This document shows positions 8,231 through 16,981 of a stretch of 56,835 nt of DNA, in pieces. The translations under genes were made by a program, and so were the position numbers. Below the pieces are notes generated by a model. It was not told where the DNA came from. It ran no database searches and was given only the letters and a program-made list of their open reading frames with translations. Origin of the DNA: a virus; IMG/VR virus record IMGVR_UViG_3300029309_000046, positions 1 through 56,835 of that record; one strand, written 5' to 3'. Position 1 is the first letter of the stretch, and each line of letters opens with the position of its first letter.

Positions 8231-8704
8231 ATGAATTTTAAAATAATTGACAATTTTTTAGAAAAAGATTGTTTTGATAATATAAAAAAATTATCATGGG
8301 ATGCAAAAATTCCTTGGTATAAAGGAGAAGTAAATGATGTAGATGATAGTATATATTTTACTCATATTTTATTTGATGGGGAAAAATTACAAGTTTCTTA
8401 TTTATTAGAAAAATACAAACCATTAATTTCTTTACTTGAAATTAAATCATTAATAAGAATTAAAATTAATTATTATCCATCTAACAATGTAGTTAAAAAA
8501 CATGAATATCATTTTGATAAACCTTTTACTCACAAAGGCGCAATTTTTTCATTAAATACTTGTGATGGAGGAACATACATTCAAGATGAATTTGTACCCT
8601 CTATAGAAAATAGGTTATTATTATTTAATCCTGCAGAAAAACATTGTAGCACTGATACTACTGATAAAAAAGGTAGAATGAACATTAATTTCAATTATTT
8701 TTAA
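8231..8704 (+). CDS. 2OG-Fe(II) oxygenase-like protein, paralogue of the upstream gene
   Basis: 157 residues beginning NFKIIDNFLEKD, close to the start of the neighbouring paralogue. Candidate ligands are H94 and D96 in EYHFDKP, H138 in AEKHCS and R149 in KKGRMNINFNY; ENRLLLFNP precedes the distal His. Two bases separate it from each neighbour and no ribosome binding site is seen, so it may be translated by reinitiation. The reaction is inferred from motif only. Confidence 0.78.
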   Translation: MNFKIIDNFLEKDCFDNIKKLSWDAKIPWYKGEVNDVDDSIYFTHILFDGEKLQVSYLLEKYKPLISLLEIKSLIRIKINYYPSNNVVKKHEYHFDKPFTHKGAIFSLNTCDGGTYIQDEFVPSIENRLLLFNPAEKHCSTDTTDKKGRMNINFNYF

Positions 8705-8706
8705 AA

Positions 8707-9444
8707 ATGAATTTTAATTTTTTGTGTTCTCTTCCAAGATCAGGTAATACTTTACTTGGTTCGATTATAAATCAAAACGAAAATTTAAATATAACAGCTA
8801 ATACGATACTTACTGATGTTATTTATCAGCTGCATCTTTTAAAAAATAATGAAATTTTTTTAAATTTTCCTGACGAGAAATCACTTAATAATATTATTAA
8901 AAATTTATTTAATAATTATTATAAAGATTGGAAAGCAAAATTTATTATTGATAGAGGTTCATGGGGAACACCAGATAATTTAAAATTGTTAAAAACTATA
9001 ATTAAAAAACCTAAATTTATTATTTTAAAAAGACCTTTATTAGAATGTCTTGCTTCGTACATAAAAATAGAACAACCTAAAAATGTTGAAAAAAGATGTG
9101 ATGAATTGATTAGCCCTGAAGGAATGATAGGAAAAAATTTATGGAGTATTAAAAATATAATAGATCAGAAAGAAAATTTTATTATTATTAATTATAATGA
9201 CTTAGTAAATAATCCATTAAATGAAATAAACAAAATATATGATTTCTTAGATATAGAAAAATTTAATCATGATTTTAATAATATAAATCAATTTACAGCA
9301 AACAATATTAAATACAATGATGTTATCCTAAATGCTCCTTTTCATACAATAAGAACAAATAAAATAGAACTAAATAAAATTGAAGTTACAAAATATTTAC
9401 CTTATATTATTATTAATAAATATTCTGACTTAGATATTGTATAA
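8707..9444 (+). CDS. Sulfotransferase family protein
   Basis: 245 residues. LPRSGNTLLGSI at 9-20 is the 5'-phosphosulfate-binding loop of PAPS-dependent sulfotransferases, and FIILKRPLLECLASY at 105-119 fits the 3'-phosphate-binding element. IIINYNDLVNNPLNEINKIYDFL near 180 matches the late conserved segment of the fold. These enzymes transfer sulfate from PAPS to sugars, proteins or small molecules. Its placement inside an oxygenase cassette in a phage is unusual. Substrate unknown. Confidence 0.85.
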   Translation: MNFNFLCSLPRSGNTLLGSIINQNENLNITANTILTDVIYQLHLLKNNEIFLNFPDEKSLNNIIKNLFNNYYKDWKAKFIIDRGSWGTPDNLKLLKTIIKKPKFIILKRPLLECLASYIKIEQPKNVEKRCDELISPEGMIGKNLWSIKNIIDQKENFIIINYNDLVNNPLNEINKIYDFLDIEKFNHDFNNINQFTANNIKYNDVILNAPFHTIRTNKIELNKIEVTKYLPYIIINKYSDLDIV

Positions 9445-9974
9445 TGAAAATAAATTTATTTGAATCACACATTTACATAGATAATATAGATTGTTCTAAA
9501 ATTAATTTAGAAAATGAAAATTTTAAAAAAACTTGGGACTCTGAAACCTATAGCTCAAATTTATTTCAAAATAAACTAGATGAAGATTCACAATCTTATT
9601 TAATTAATAAAATTGGTAGTTTATTACAAAGTCAAATTTTAAAAGATTTTAAAATATCAATAACAGGTATTTGGCAAAATAATTATATCAAGGATGATTT
9701 TCAAGAAAAACATATGCACCCAGATTCACATTTTTCTTTTGTTATTTATAAAAAAATAGAAGAATCTAAAACTATTTTTTACCATCCAGTTCAAGATTTA
9801 ATTGCCTGTATGTATCCAACTGAATTTTTGCAAAAAACAAATTTTTTTCAACAAAAATTTGAAACGAAATGTCGTGAAAATCAAATAGTCTTGTTTCCTA
9901 GTTATTTAAAACACATGGTAAAAAAAAATAGTAATTCTATTACAATCTCAGGTAATATATTAATAACAGTGTAA
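9444..9974 (+). CDS. Putative 2OG-Fe(II) oxygenase (TIGR02466-like pattern)
   Basis: 176 residues, ATG overlapping the sulfotransferase stop. GIWQNNY, then DDFQEKHMHPDSHFSFVIY and ENQIVLFPSYLKHMV follow the layout of a family of small putative 2OG oxygenases. Ligand candidates are H90 or H92 and D94, with distal H157 in FPSYLKH. The arginine normally found after the distal His is replaced by serine (NSITISGN), so activity is uncertain. Last gene of the cassette. Confidence 0.72.
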   Translation: MKINLFESHIYIDNIDCSKINLENENFKKTWDSETYSSNLFQNKLDEDSQSYLINKIGSLLQSQILKDFKISITGIWQNNYIKDDFQEKHMHPDSHFSFVIYKKIEESKTIFYHPVQDLIACMYPTEFLQKTNFFQQKFETKCRENQIVLFPSYLKHMVKKNSNSITISGNILITV

Positions 9975-10019
9975 TATTTTAACATTACAACGTGTAGATA
10001 CTTTTGTTCTCTGCAAAAC

Positions 10020-10038
10020 TAATATATAATACAAAATT
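10020..10038 (+). promoter_or_regulatory. Possible -10 element next to the start codon
   Basis: TATAAT at 10025-10030 lies 8 bases before the ATG at 10039, in the 64-base gap after the cassette. No good -35 is seen at 16-18 bases. If it is used, transcription would start at or next to the start codon. In such AT-rich DNA a chance match is possible. Confidence 0.35.
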
Positions 10039-12198
10039 ATGCCATTAACAAAAGTAGATATAGCCCCAGGATTTAATAAACAAGTTACTCAAACAGGAGC
10101 ACAAGGAAAGTGGACTGATGGTGACTTTGTAAGATTTAGATATGGACTACCTGAAAAAATAGGGGGCTGGGAACAAATTTTAGAAAGCACATTAATTGGC
10201 GCAGCAAGAGAACAATTTATTTGGGCAGATTTAGACGGAAGAAAGTATGCTGCAATAGGTACAAATAAAGTATTAGTAATCTATTATGAAGGTGCCTTTT
10301 TTGATATTACACCTTTAGGCACAGCACTTACAGGATCCACATTTGATACTGTTAACACATCAGCTACCGTTACTGTAAACAAAGCAGCACATGGTCTTGA
10401 ACCTGGAGATATATTTTTATTTTCATCTGTTACACCTCCAACAGGTGCAGGATATGTTGCATCTGATTTTGAAACAAATCCATTTCAAGTAGTTACTGTA
10501 CCTGACAGTGATTCATTTACTGTAACTATGGCAAGCGCAGCAGGGACAACGGTCAACGGATCTGGGTCTGCAACAGTTACTCCATATATTAAACCAGGAG
10601 CTTTAAGTTCAACATTTGGATTTGGATGGGGGACAGGACTGTGGGGTGGTGGACAACAAGTGTTTAGCACATTAAACGGAGCTTTATTAGATGACACTGC
10701 TGGCACAGGAGGTTCAGGAACTTCAATTACACTTGCATCCACAACAGGATTTCCATCAACAGGAACAATAAAAGTTGGAGCAGAGTTTATTTCATACACA
10801 GGAATTTCATCTAATGATTTGACTGGTATTACAAGAGCTGCAGCGGGTACGAGATCTGCTCATTCAAGCGGAGCAGGGGTTGAAGTATTTACTGGGTGGG
10901 GTATCGAATCATTATCTCAAACTTTAACTGTTGATCCTGCATCTTGGTCTTTAGATAATTTTGGTGAACAACTTATTGCTACTATAAAAAATGGTCAATC
11001 TTTTTCTTGGAATCCTATTAACTCTAATTCTAATGCTTTAAATACAAGAGCTGTAATTATTTCTAATGCACCAACTGCATCTGTAATGTCTTTAGTTTCA
11101 GATAGAGATAGACATTTAGTTATGCTGGGAACTGAAACAACTATTGGAACTCCAGGAACACAAGACAAAATGTTTATAAGATTTTCAGATCAAGAAAATA
11201 TTTCTGATTACACACCAACATCTGTTAATACTGCGGGTACATTTAGACTTGACTCAGGAACAAAAATTGTTGGAGCAGTTAAAGGTAAAGATTATACTTT
11301 TATTTTAACTGATAATGCAGCTTATGTAATGCAATTTGTGGGCCCACCTTTTACTTTTTCAATTAGACAAGTGGGATCTAATTGCGGATGTATTGGGCAA
11401 CATGCTATGAAATATGTTAATGGTATAGTTTATTGGATGGGAGAATCTGGTGGTTTCTTTGCATTTGATGGTACTGTTAAATCTTTACCTTGCGCTGTTG
11501 AAGATTTTGTATTCACTACAAAAAATGGAAGTAATTTAGGAATTAATTATTCTGCTGGAGAATCTGTTTATGTTGGTCTAAATCATTTATACGAAGAAAT
11601 TTGTTGGTACTATCCACAAGCAACATCTGATTTTAATGATAGATATGTTTGTTATAATTACCAAGACGGCACTTGGGTAACTGGATCACTATCGAGAACT
11701 ACTTGGGTTGATGCTAATCTTTTTGAAAATCCATATGCAACAGAATTTACTTCAACTGGTGTTGGTACTTTTCCTACAGTTCAAGGAGTTACAAATATAA
11801 ATGGATCAACTAAATATTTTGAACATGAAAAAGGTGTTAACGAGGTAGACACAGCAGGTAACAAAACTGCAATTCCAGCTTTTATAGAATCTGGAGATTT
11901 TAGTTTAAATCCTCAGGGCACCAATGGTGAGTTTTTTATGAGTATGAGAAGATTTGTCCCTGACTTTAAAACTATACAAGGCAATGCTCAAGTAACAATT
12001 TTGCTTAGGGATTTTCCAAGTGATACAGAAGCATCGTCTCCACTAGGACCATTCACGGTCACCGGATCAACACAAAAGGTAGATACAAGAGCAAGAGCTA
12101 GATTTGCTAGTTTAAAAATAGCCAACACATCAACTGATGAAAATTGGCGTTTTGGAACTTTTAGAGCTGATGTACAATTAGATGGAATGAGGGGATAA
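10039..12198 (+). CDS. Tail nozzle / packaged-DNA stabilisation-type protein
   Basis: 719 residues starting MPLTKVDIAPGFNKQVTQTG. The central part is a repetitive beta pattern (ISNAPTASVMSLVSDRDRHL, VYWMGESGGFFAFDGT) compatible with a propeller, as in the tail tubular or DNA-stabilisation proteins T7 gp12 and P22 gp10. Two inserted Gly/Ser/Thr-rich domains lie near residues 95-185 and 215-285. It heads a new virion gene run after the cassette. Structural role is secure; equivalence to gp10 or gp12 is inferred. Confidence 0.75.
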   Translation: MPLTKVDIAPGFNKQVTQTGAQGKWTDGDFVRFRYGLPEKIGGWEQILESTLIGAAREQFIWADLDGRKYAAIGTNKVLVIYYEGAFFDITPLGTALTGSTFDTVNTSATVTVNKAAHGLEPGDIFLFSSVTPPTGAGYVASDFETNPFQVVTVPDSDSFTVTMASAAGTTVNGSGSATVTPYIKPGALSSTFGFGWGTGLWGGGQQVFSTLNGALLDDTAGTGGSGTSITLASTTGFPSTGTIKVGAEFISYTGISSNDLTGITRAAAGTRSAHSSGAGVEVFTGWGIESLSQTLTVDPASWSLDNFGEQLIATIKNGQSFSWNPINSNSNALNTRAVIISNAPTASVMSLVSDRDRHLVMLGTETTIGTPGTQDKMFIRFSDQENISDYTPTSVNTAGTFRLDSGTKIVGAVKGKDYTFILTDNAAYVMQFVGPPFTFSIRQVGSNCGCIGQHAMKYVNGIVYWMGESGGFFAFDGTVKSLPCAVEDFVFTTKNGSNLGINYSAGESVYVGLNHLYEEICWYYPQATSDFNDRYVCYNYQDGTWVTGSLSRTTWVDANLFENPYATEFTSTGVGTFPTVQGVTNINGSTKYFEHEKGVNEVDTAGNKTAIPAFIESGDFSLNPQGTNGEFFMSMRRFVPDFKTIQGNAQVTILLRDFPSDTEASSPLGPFTVTGSTQKVDTRARARFASLKIANTSTDENWRFGTFRADVQLDGMRG

Positions 12199-12911
12199 TG
12201 TTAACTGTAAATGATTTAATAGGGTTAAATTATTCTAATTTAAGAAATCCAATCACACCTAGACAAGACATGAATCGTAATCAACCTTTTTTAAATAGTA
12301 GTTATCCACAACCTGAATTTTTTCCAAATGATCAACAGGGTTCATTAAATGTTGACATGGGTGCTACAGGAACTATTCCAACAGCTGCAAAATTAAATCC
12401 ACAGCCTTTAATAAATGAAACATCTGGAATTGCTCCATTACTTATTTCTGATACTAATATGCCCTTAGATTATGAAGAAATGATACAAAGAGATGATTCT
12501 ATCATAACACCAAAAAGAAAAACTTCAGGTTTAGAAAATCTTTTACAATTAGCTATTTCTGCAGCAATACCGGGAGCAGGTCTTTTGATGAGAGGACCAA
12601 AAGGATTAGCGGGATTAAATAGAAGAATACAACAATCTGATTTTGGTCAAGCAACATCTTTAGCAGATTATTTAGATATGCAAAGATATGGAGGTTTACA
12701 AGGTAGATTAGATGCTGCTGCTAGAAATATGGCTCAGGCTAGAGGTATTCAAAAGAAAATAGATTCTGGAATGTATGATGATAAAGGTTCAGGAGGAATA
12801 GGTGACAGAGGAAGAGGTCAAACACCAACAAAAACAACTTCTTCAAAAAAATCAACCAGTAGACAATCAAGACAAACTTCGGGATCTGGAGGGTTACATA
12901 GTAATTATTAA
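12198..12911 (+). CDS. Putative internal virion protein, 237 aa
   Basis: ATG overlaps the preceding stop with GAGGGG upstream. The N-terminal 100 residues are Pro/Asn-rich and probably disordered. LLQLAISAAIPGAGLLMRGP near 115-134 is a short hydrophobic amphipathic segment, and the last 40 residues are Ser/Thr/Gly/Lys-rich. This layout resembles small injected or membrane-active virion proteins. No family recognised. Confidence 0.55.
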   Translation: MLTVNDLIGLNYSNLRNPITPRQDMNRNQPFLNSSYPQPEFFPNDQQGSLNVDMGATGTIPTAAKLNPQPLINETSGIAPLLISDTNMPLDYEEMIQRDDSIITPKRKTSGLENLLQLAISAAIPGAGLLMRGPKGLAGLNRRIQQSDFGQATSLADYLDMQRYGGLQGRLDAAARNMAQARGIQKKIDSGMYDDKGSGGIGDRGRGQTPTKTTSSKKSTSRQSRQTSGSGGLHSNY

Positions 12912-12913
12912 TA

Positions 12914-13078
12914 ATGGCTAGAGTTGATATAGTAATTCCAGAACCTACACCAATTTATACTGAAGAAAATCAAAGACAAGTAAGTCAGTCTTTACGAACG
13001 ATGCAAGATAAGTTAAACACTTCTTATCAGCAAGAATTAAAAAATGAACAAGATGCTTTTAATTATTTTTTATCATGA
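12914..13078 (+). CDS. Small protein, 54 aa
   Basis: ATG two bases after the previous stop; the stop overlaps the next start as ATGA. Sequence begins MARVDIVIPEPTPIYTEENQ and continues as a polar Gln-rich helix. Tight coupling on both sides supports a real gene. Function unknown. Confidence 0.6.
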   Translation: MARVDIVIPEPTPIYTEENQRQVSQSLRTMQDKLNTSYQQELKNEQDAFNYFLS

Positions 13079-13425
13079 CCATACAATATAAAAACCAAGG
13101 TTTCAAACAAGCTGGCACAGGCAAGACTACAGTATTTACTTGCCCTAGTGATGCAACATGTATAGTCAAAAGTGTTTATTGTGCAAATAACGATGGATCA
13201 TCAGCCGTGTTAGTAAATATGAATTTAGTTGATTCATCCGATTCAAGTGCAGAGTATGAATTTTTTAGAGCTGATCTTGCTGCAAAAACACAGGTCAATG
13301 CTACACCTCAAGGTTTGAATCTTGAAGCTGGTGATGCAATAACTGTGCAAGCAGCTACCGGAAGTAACACAATACAAGGTGCAATAAGTTATGCACAAAT
13401 AGATAGATCACAGGAGAATGGCTAG
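13075..13425 (+). CDS. Virion surface-type beta protein, 116 aa
   Basis: 116 residues of alternating beta strands (TTVFTCPSDATCIVKSVYCAN, split here by function as one strand pair) with a jelly-roll-like polarity and three cysteines. Gly/Thr/Ala content and neighbours suggest a structural or decoration protein. It is coupled to the previous gene by ATGA. No named family. Confidence 0.6.
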   Translation: MTIQYKNQGFKQAGTGKTTVFTCPSDATCIVKSVYCANNDGSSAVLVNMNLVDSSDSSAEYEFFRADLAAKTQVNATPQGLNLEAGDAITVQAATGSNTIQGAISYAQIDRSQENG

Positions 13426-13555
13426 ACAAAAATTTACACACTTTGTACCCAGACCAAAACCTCGTAAAAGACCGAGAAGGCATACAAAAAATGTTAATAA
13501 AAAAAAGAAGTTGCAACACAATAAGAAATATAATAGACAAGGACGTAAACAATGA
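13418..13555 (+). CDS. Small very basic protein, 45 aa
   Basis: About half the residues are Lys or Arg: MARQKFTHFVPRPKPRKRPR, then KKKKLQHNKKYNRQGRKQ. Proteins with this FVPRPKP-RKRP-R-H-K pattern ending in YNRQGR are widespread in marine phages. CAGGAG overlaps the start region. A nucleic-acid-binding virion or packaging role is plausible but unproven. It ends as ATGA with the next gene. Confidence 0.7.
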   Translation: MARQKFTHFVPRPKPRKRPRRHTKNVNKKKKLQHNKKYNRQGRKQ

Positions 13556-13752
13556 GTGATTTACCAAAAATAAAAGCAGAGGCTATAGAAACCATCAAAC
13601 ATAAGAGAACAGGTAAAGTGTATGATAGCAAAGCTGATTTTGATGCTGATGTTGCTGATCCCAACACTGATACTACTCAAGATGATTTTAGACAAGACCT
13701 TGAAATAAAAGTTACAAGAGCTGGTTCTTTGGGTGCAAAAACTAAAAAGTAA
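13552..13752 (+). CDS. Conserved hypothetical protein, 66 aa
   Basis: AAGGA eight bases before the ATG. The product is acidic in the middle (DADVADPNTDTTQDDFRQD) with a segment HKRTGKVYDSKADFDADV that recurs in small marine phage proteins. It sits between a basic protein and a glycosyltransferase. Function unknown. Confidence 0.6.
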   Translation: MSDLPKIKAEAIETIKHKRTGKVYDSKADFDADVADPNTDTTQDDFRQDLEIKVTRAGSLGAKTKK

Positions 13753-14681
13753 TGAAACCCAGAGGCGCAACTGAACTCCAACATGAGTTGCTTGAAAAAT
13801 TTGTAGATAAAAATTTATTAAGTAAATTTCAAATATGCACATCTATTCCTGGAAAAGTGCCACTGGACCCTAGTAAAATAAATATTCTTTGGCAAAAAAA
13901 TTCTTGGGATCAACCAAACCTACAAAGTTTTTTTAGAAACAAAGACAGACACCACGAATACGATTGGTATGTTTTTAATTCACATTGGTGTTATGAAAAA
14001 TTTAGATATTTTTTTCAAATACCTGAAGATAGATCTATTGTAATTAAAAATGGTGCACACCATTTCCCTAAAAGAAAAATATACAAAAAAGGTGATCCAA
14101 TTAGAATAATGCACCACTGTACACCTTGGAGGGGTTTGAACGTATTATTATTGGCTATGCAATATGTGCAAAATAAAAATATTACACTTGATGTATATAG
14201 TTCTAATGAAGTTTATGGAAAAGAGTTTGCCGATAGAGCAAACAAAGATACAGAAGGATTATTTGAACAAGCTAAAAAATTACCTAATGTAAATTACATT
14301 GGTTATAAACCTAATGAATATATATTGAAGCATATAACAGATTATGATTTATTTGTGTACCCATCTATATTTGAAGAAACATTTTGTGCTTCAGCTTTAG
14401 AAGCTTTAGCTGCAGGATTACATGTCATTACGACTAATTTTGGTGCTTTGCCTGAAACTTGCGCTGAATGGCCTGTCTATGTTAATTACACAAAAAATTT
14501 AGAATTGTTAGCAGGAAGCATAGCAGGAGCGATAGATGTAAGTGCACAATACTTACACACAGATACAATACAAAAACATTTAGATGAACAACAAAAATAT
14601 TATAAAAATTTTTATAGCTGGGATAAAAAAGCTATGGAATGGACAAACTTTTTGAAAGGAGCCCTAAGTGTCAAGCAGTAA
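13752..14681 (+). CDS. GT4-type glycosyltransferase (GT-B fold)
   Basis: 309 residues, ATG overlapping the upstream stop. The C-terminal Rossmann domain shows DYDLFVYPSIFEETFCASAL followed by EALAAGLHVI, with the EX7E pair E209/E217 that binds the nucleotide sugar. PIRIMHHCTPWRGLNVLL marks the second domain start. The N-terminal domain is shorter than usual. Likely adds sugars to a virion or host surface molecule. It overlaps the next glycosyltransferase gene by 14 bases. Confidence 0.87.
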   Translation: MKPRGATELQHELLEKFVDKNLLSKFQICTSIPGKVPLDPSKINILWQKNSWDQPNLQSFFRNKDRHHEYDWYVFNSHWCYEKFRYFFQIPEDRSIVIKNGAHHFPKRKIYKKGDPIRIMHHCTPWRGLNVLLLAMQYVQNKNITLDVYSSNEVYGKEFADRANKDTEGLFEQAKKLPNVNYIGYKPNEYILKHITDYDLFVYPSIFEETFCASALEALAAGLHVITTNFGALPETCAEWPVYVNYTKNLELLAGSIAGAIDVSAQYLHTDTIQKHLDEQQKYYKNFYSWDKKAMEWTNFLKGALSVKQ

Positions 14682-15543
14682 ATATATCAATGAGGATACA
14701 TATCAAACATTACAAGAAGTAAATATAGAAACACAATCTGATTATGAAAAAGCTACAGAACCTTTATGGAAAGAAGATCCAAATCAATATAAAGATATAG
14801 AATTATTTGTAGCGACACCTGTACATAGTGAAGTTTCTATACACTACACTCAAGCTTTAATAGAGTTTCAACAAGAGTGTTTTAAGAAAAAACTTAAAGT
14901 ATCTTTTCATTTAATAAAATCATCTTTAGTAACTCAAGGAAGAAACTTATCTGTAGCTGGTTTATTAGAGTCGAAAGCAACACATTTATTATTTATTGAT
15001 TCTGACATATATTTTCAAGGTAAATCTATATTTGCTATGTTAAATGCAGACAAGCATATTATATCTGTACCATATCCTTTAAAAACTTTAATGTGGGAAA
15101 AAGCTTTTAATAAAATGCAACAAGGTTTAATTAAATCACCCGATGATATAAGAAAAGCTTTGCACACTTATCCTATGAAAGTGCCCGATCCTAATAATAT
15201 AAAGGTTGATAAAGGTGTTATGGAAGTAACAGATTCACCAACAGGATGTATGCTTATTAAGAGAGAAGTTATAGAAAAAATGATTGAGAAATATCCTGAA
15301 AAAGAAATAGTACAAAAGACAGTCATCAACGGTAAATATGTTAACAAACCTAATATGTGGAATTTTTTTGATACTCTTCATGACCCAAAAGAAAAGACTT
15401 ACAACGGAGAAGATTTTGCATTTTGTAAACTTTGGAGAGATTTAGGGGGTAAATGCTATGCCTATATTAATGACGCGATAGTGCATGTAGGAGAGCATCA
15501 ATACCAAGGCAAGTTTCATGATGAGTTGATATCAGCCAAGTAA
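14668..15543 (+). CDS. GT-A glycosyltransferase-like protein (GTG start)
   Basis: 291 residues. GTG at 14668 is supported by AAGGAG six bases upstream. IELFVATPVHSEV opens the nucleotide-binding domain, QGRNLSVAGLLE follows, and HLLFIDSDIYFQ holds a DxD metal/nucleotide-sugar motif at 111-113. EDFAFCKLWRDLGGKCY near 270 fits the acceptor-side acidic motif. Paired with the upstream GT-B enzyme, it suggests a two-step glycan addition. Acceptor unknown. Confidence 0.82.
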   Translation: MSSSKYINEDTYQTLQEVNIETQSDYEKATEPLWKEDPNQYKDIELFVATPVHSEVSIHYTQALIEFQQECFKKKLKVSFHLIKSSLVTQGRNLSVAGLLESKATHLLFIDSDIYFQGKSIFAMLNADKHIISVPYPLKTLMWEKAFNKMQQGLIKSPDDIRKALHTYPMKVPDPNNIKVDKGVMEVTDSPTGCMLIKREVIEKMIEKYPEKEIVQKTVINGKYVNKPNMWNFFDTLHDPKEKTYNGEDFAFCKLWRDLGGKCYAYINDAIVHVGEHQYQGKFHDELISAK

Positions 15544-15588
15544 AATGGTAATATTAGAGACTTTAGATCTAAAAGGAGAATTTATACA

Positions 15589-16542
15589 ATGCTAAATGTT
15601 TTACCTTATGTACTCGCAGCTTATGGTGGATACAAAGGATATCAAGCAAATAAACAAGCAGGAGCATCGGGAATAAATCGTTTGTTAGGAGCGGTGACTG
15701 GAGCGGGTTTGGGATATTATGGAGGACAAGCAGTTCCAGGGGTAACAGCGGCAGGTTTTAAACCTATACCTGGTTTGCCAGTCCTTCCAAGTGTCTCTAA
15801 AGTTCTTAATACAAATGTAGTTCAAGATAATGAAAAAAAAGCTACGACATTAAGGGATCTTGCAAAAATTTTTACAAGACAAAGAGTTGAAAACGGTACA
15901 ATTATTGAAGGAGAAAGAGAAATCGATCCTATGAAAGCGGGTATCGGGGCAGGAGCATTAGCTTATTTATCAGGAGCATTTAAACAAAAACCTGTAGATT
16001 TATTTCAACCAACTTACAATGTTGCTTATGGTGACTTTGCACAAAAAAGACCAGACTTTAAATACATAGACCCAACCACAGGTCAAGAAAAAACATATGA
16101 AAAAATTTACATACCAGAACAAGATCGACCAGCAGATGCTGAAAGATTAGGTCCATACGAAATTTCAAGAAATAGATTTAACACTGGTGGTTTAGCTGAG
16201 ATAAAAAAATTTAATGAAGGCGGTGTTAATTATCTTCCTTCAAAAATGTCTCACGATGAAAACGATGCTAACAATTACGTTAGAGCATCGGGATATGTAG
16301 AAGATGGTTCAGGTGTTGGAGATAAAGATGAAGATACAATGTTAGCTCAATTAGCTGACGGAGAATTTGTAACGAGAGCAGATGGTGTATTGGGAGCAGG
16401 TATTATAGCGGGTGCTAATCCTAATAGTGTTAAAGATATGAGAGAAAAAGGTGCTCAGTATTTTTATGAACAACAAAAGAGATATAAAAGAGTATTTGAC
16501 ATAATCCAGGATGCTAATGAGACAAACAAGAAAAAAAATTAA
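15589..16542 (+). CDS. Conserved virion protein with DGEFVTRADGVLGAG motif
   Basis: 317 residues, AAGGAG upstream. The N-terminal 60 residues are Gly/Ala-rich and hydrophobic, so membrane contact is possible. Residues 211-275 contain GGVNYLPSK, HDENDANNYVRASGYVEDGS and DGEFVTRADGVLGAG, a strongly conserved block in marine phage proteins of unknown function. It begins the run of internal/ejection protein genes. Internal virion role is inferred. Confidence 0.7.
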   Translation: MLNVLPYVLAAYGGYKGYQANKQAGASGINRLLGAVTGAGLGYYGGQAVPGVTAAGFKPIPGLPVLPSVSKVLNTNVVQDNEKKATTLRDLAKIFTRQRVENGTIIEGEREIDPMKAGIGAGALAYLSGAFKQKPVDLFQPTYNVAYGDFAQKRPDFKYIDPTTGQEKTYEKIYIPEQDRPADAERLGPYEISRNRFNTGGLAEIKKFNEGGVNYLPSKMSHDENDANNYVRASGYVEDGSGVGDKDEDTMLAQLADGEFVTRADGVLGAGIIAGANPNSVKDMREKGAQYFYEQQKRYKRVFDIIQDANETNKKKN

Positions 16543-16981
16543 ACCTTTAGTACAGGTTATTTCTGTTGAGCCTAAAGACATAGAAAGGTTCTGGCCTTTA
16601 GCTGAGTTTATGGTTAGTGAGGCTTTAAAATATTCTGGTAAATATGCTGATGCTAAACACATATATGATTATCTTAAAAAAGATATGATGCAGTGTTTTC
16701 TTATGTTTGGCTCTGATGAATTAGAAGAAAACAAAGTTTTTGGTGTTGGGATAACTAGAATATCTGAAATGCCAAACTATCAACAATTAGAGATTGTTAT
16801 CTGTACAGGAAAAAGAAGGGACTTATGGGAGGATCAATTTGTTGATACAATAACTAAGTTTGCAAAAAATAATGGATGCAAACGTTTAAGTCTTTGGGCT
16901 AGACCTGGTTGGGAGAAAGTCTCAAAAAAATGGGGATGGCAAAAGAAACATGTGCAACTAGAAAAGTGGATAAGTAAATGA
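16511..16981 (+). CDS. GNAT-like internal virion protein (T7 gp13-like)
   Basis: 156 residues. The pattern SVEPKDIERFWPLAEFMV, then EENKVFGVGITRI, YQQLEIVICTGKRRDLWE and KRLSLWARPGWEKVSKKWGW resembles a GNAT acetyltransferase fold as in T7 gp13-type proteins, which are needed in virion assembly rather than catalysis. It overlaps the previous gene by 32 bases. ATG at 16517 is an alternative start with AGG six bases before it. Confidence 0.7.
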   Translation: MLMRQTRKKIKPLVQVISVEPKDIERFWPLAEFMVSEALKYSGKYADAKHIYDYLKKDMMQCFLMFGSDELEENKVFGVGITRISEMPNYQQLEIVICTGKRRDLWEDQFVDTITKFAKNNGCKRLSLWARPGWEKVSKKWGWQKKHVQLEKWISK

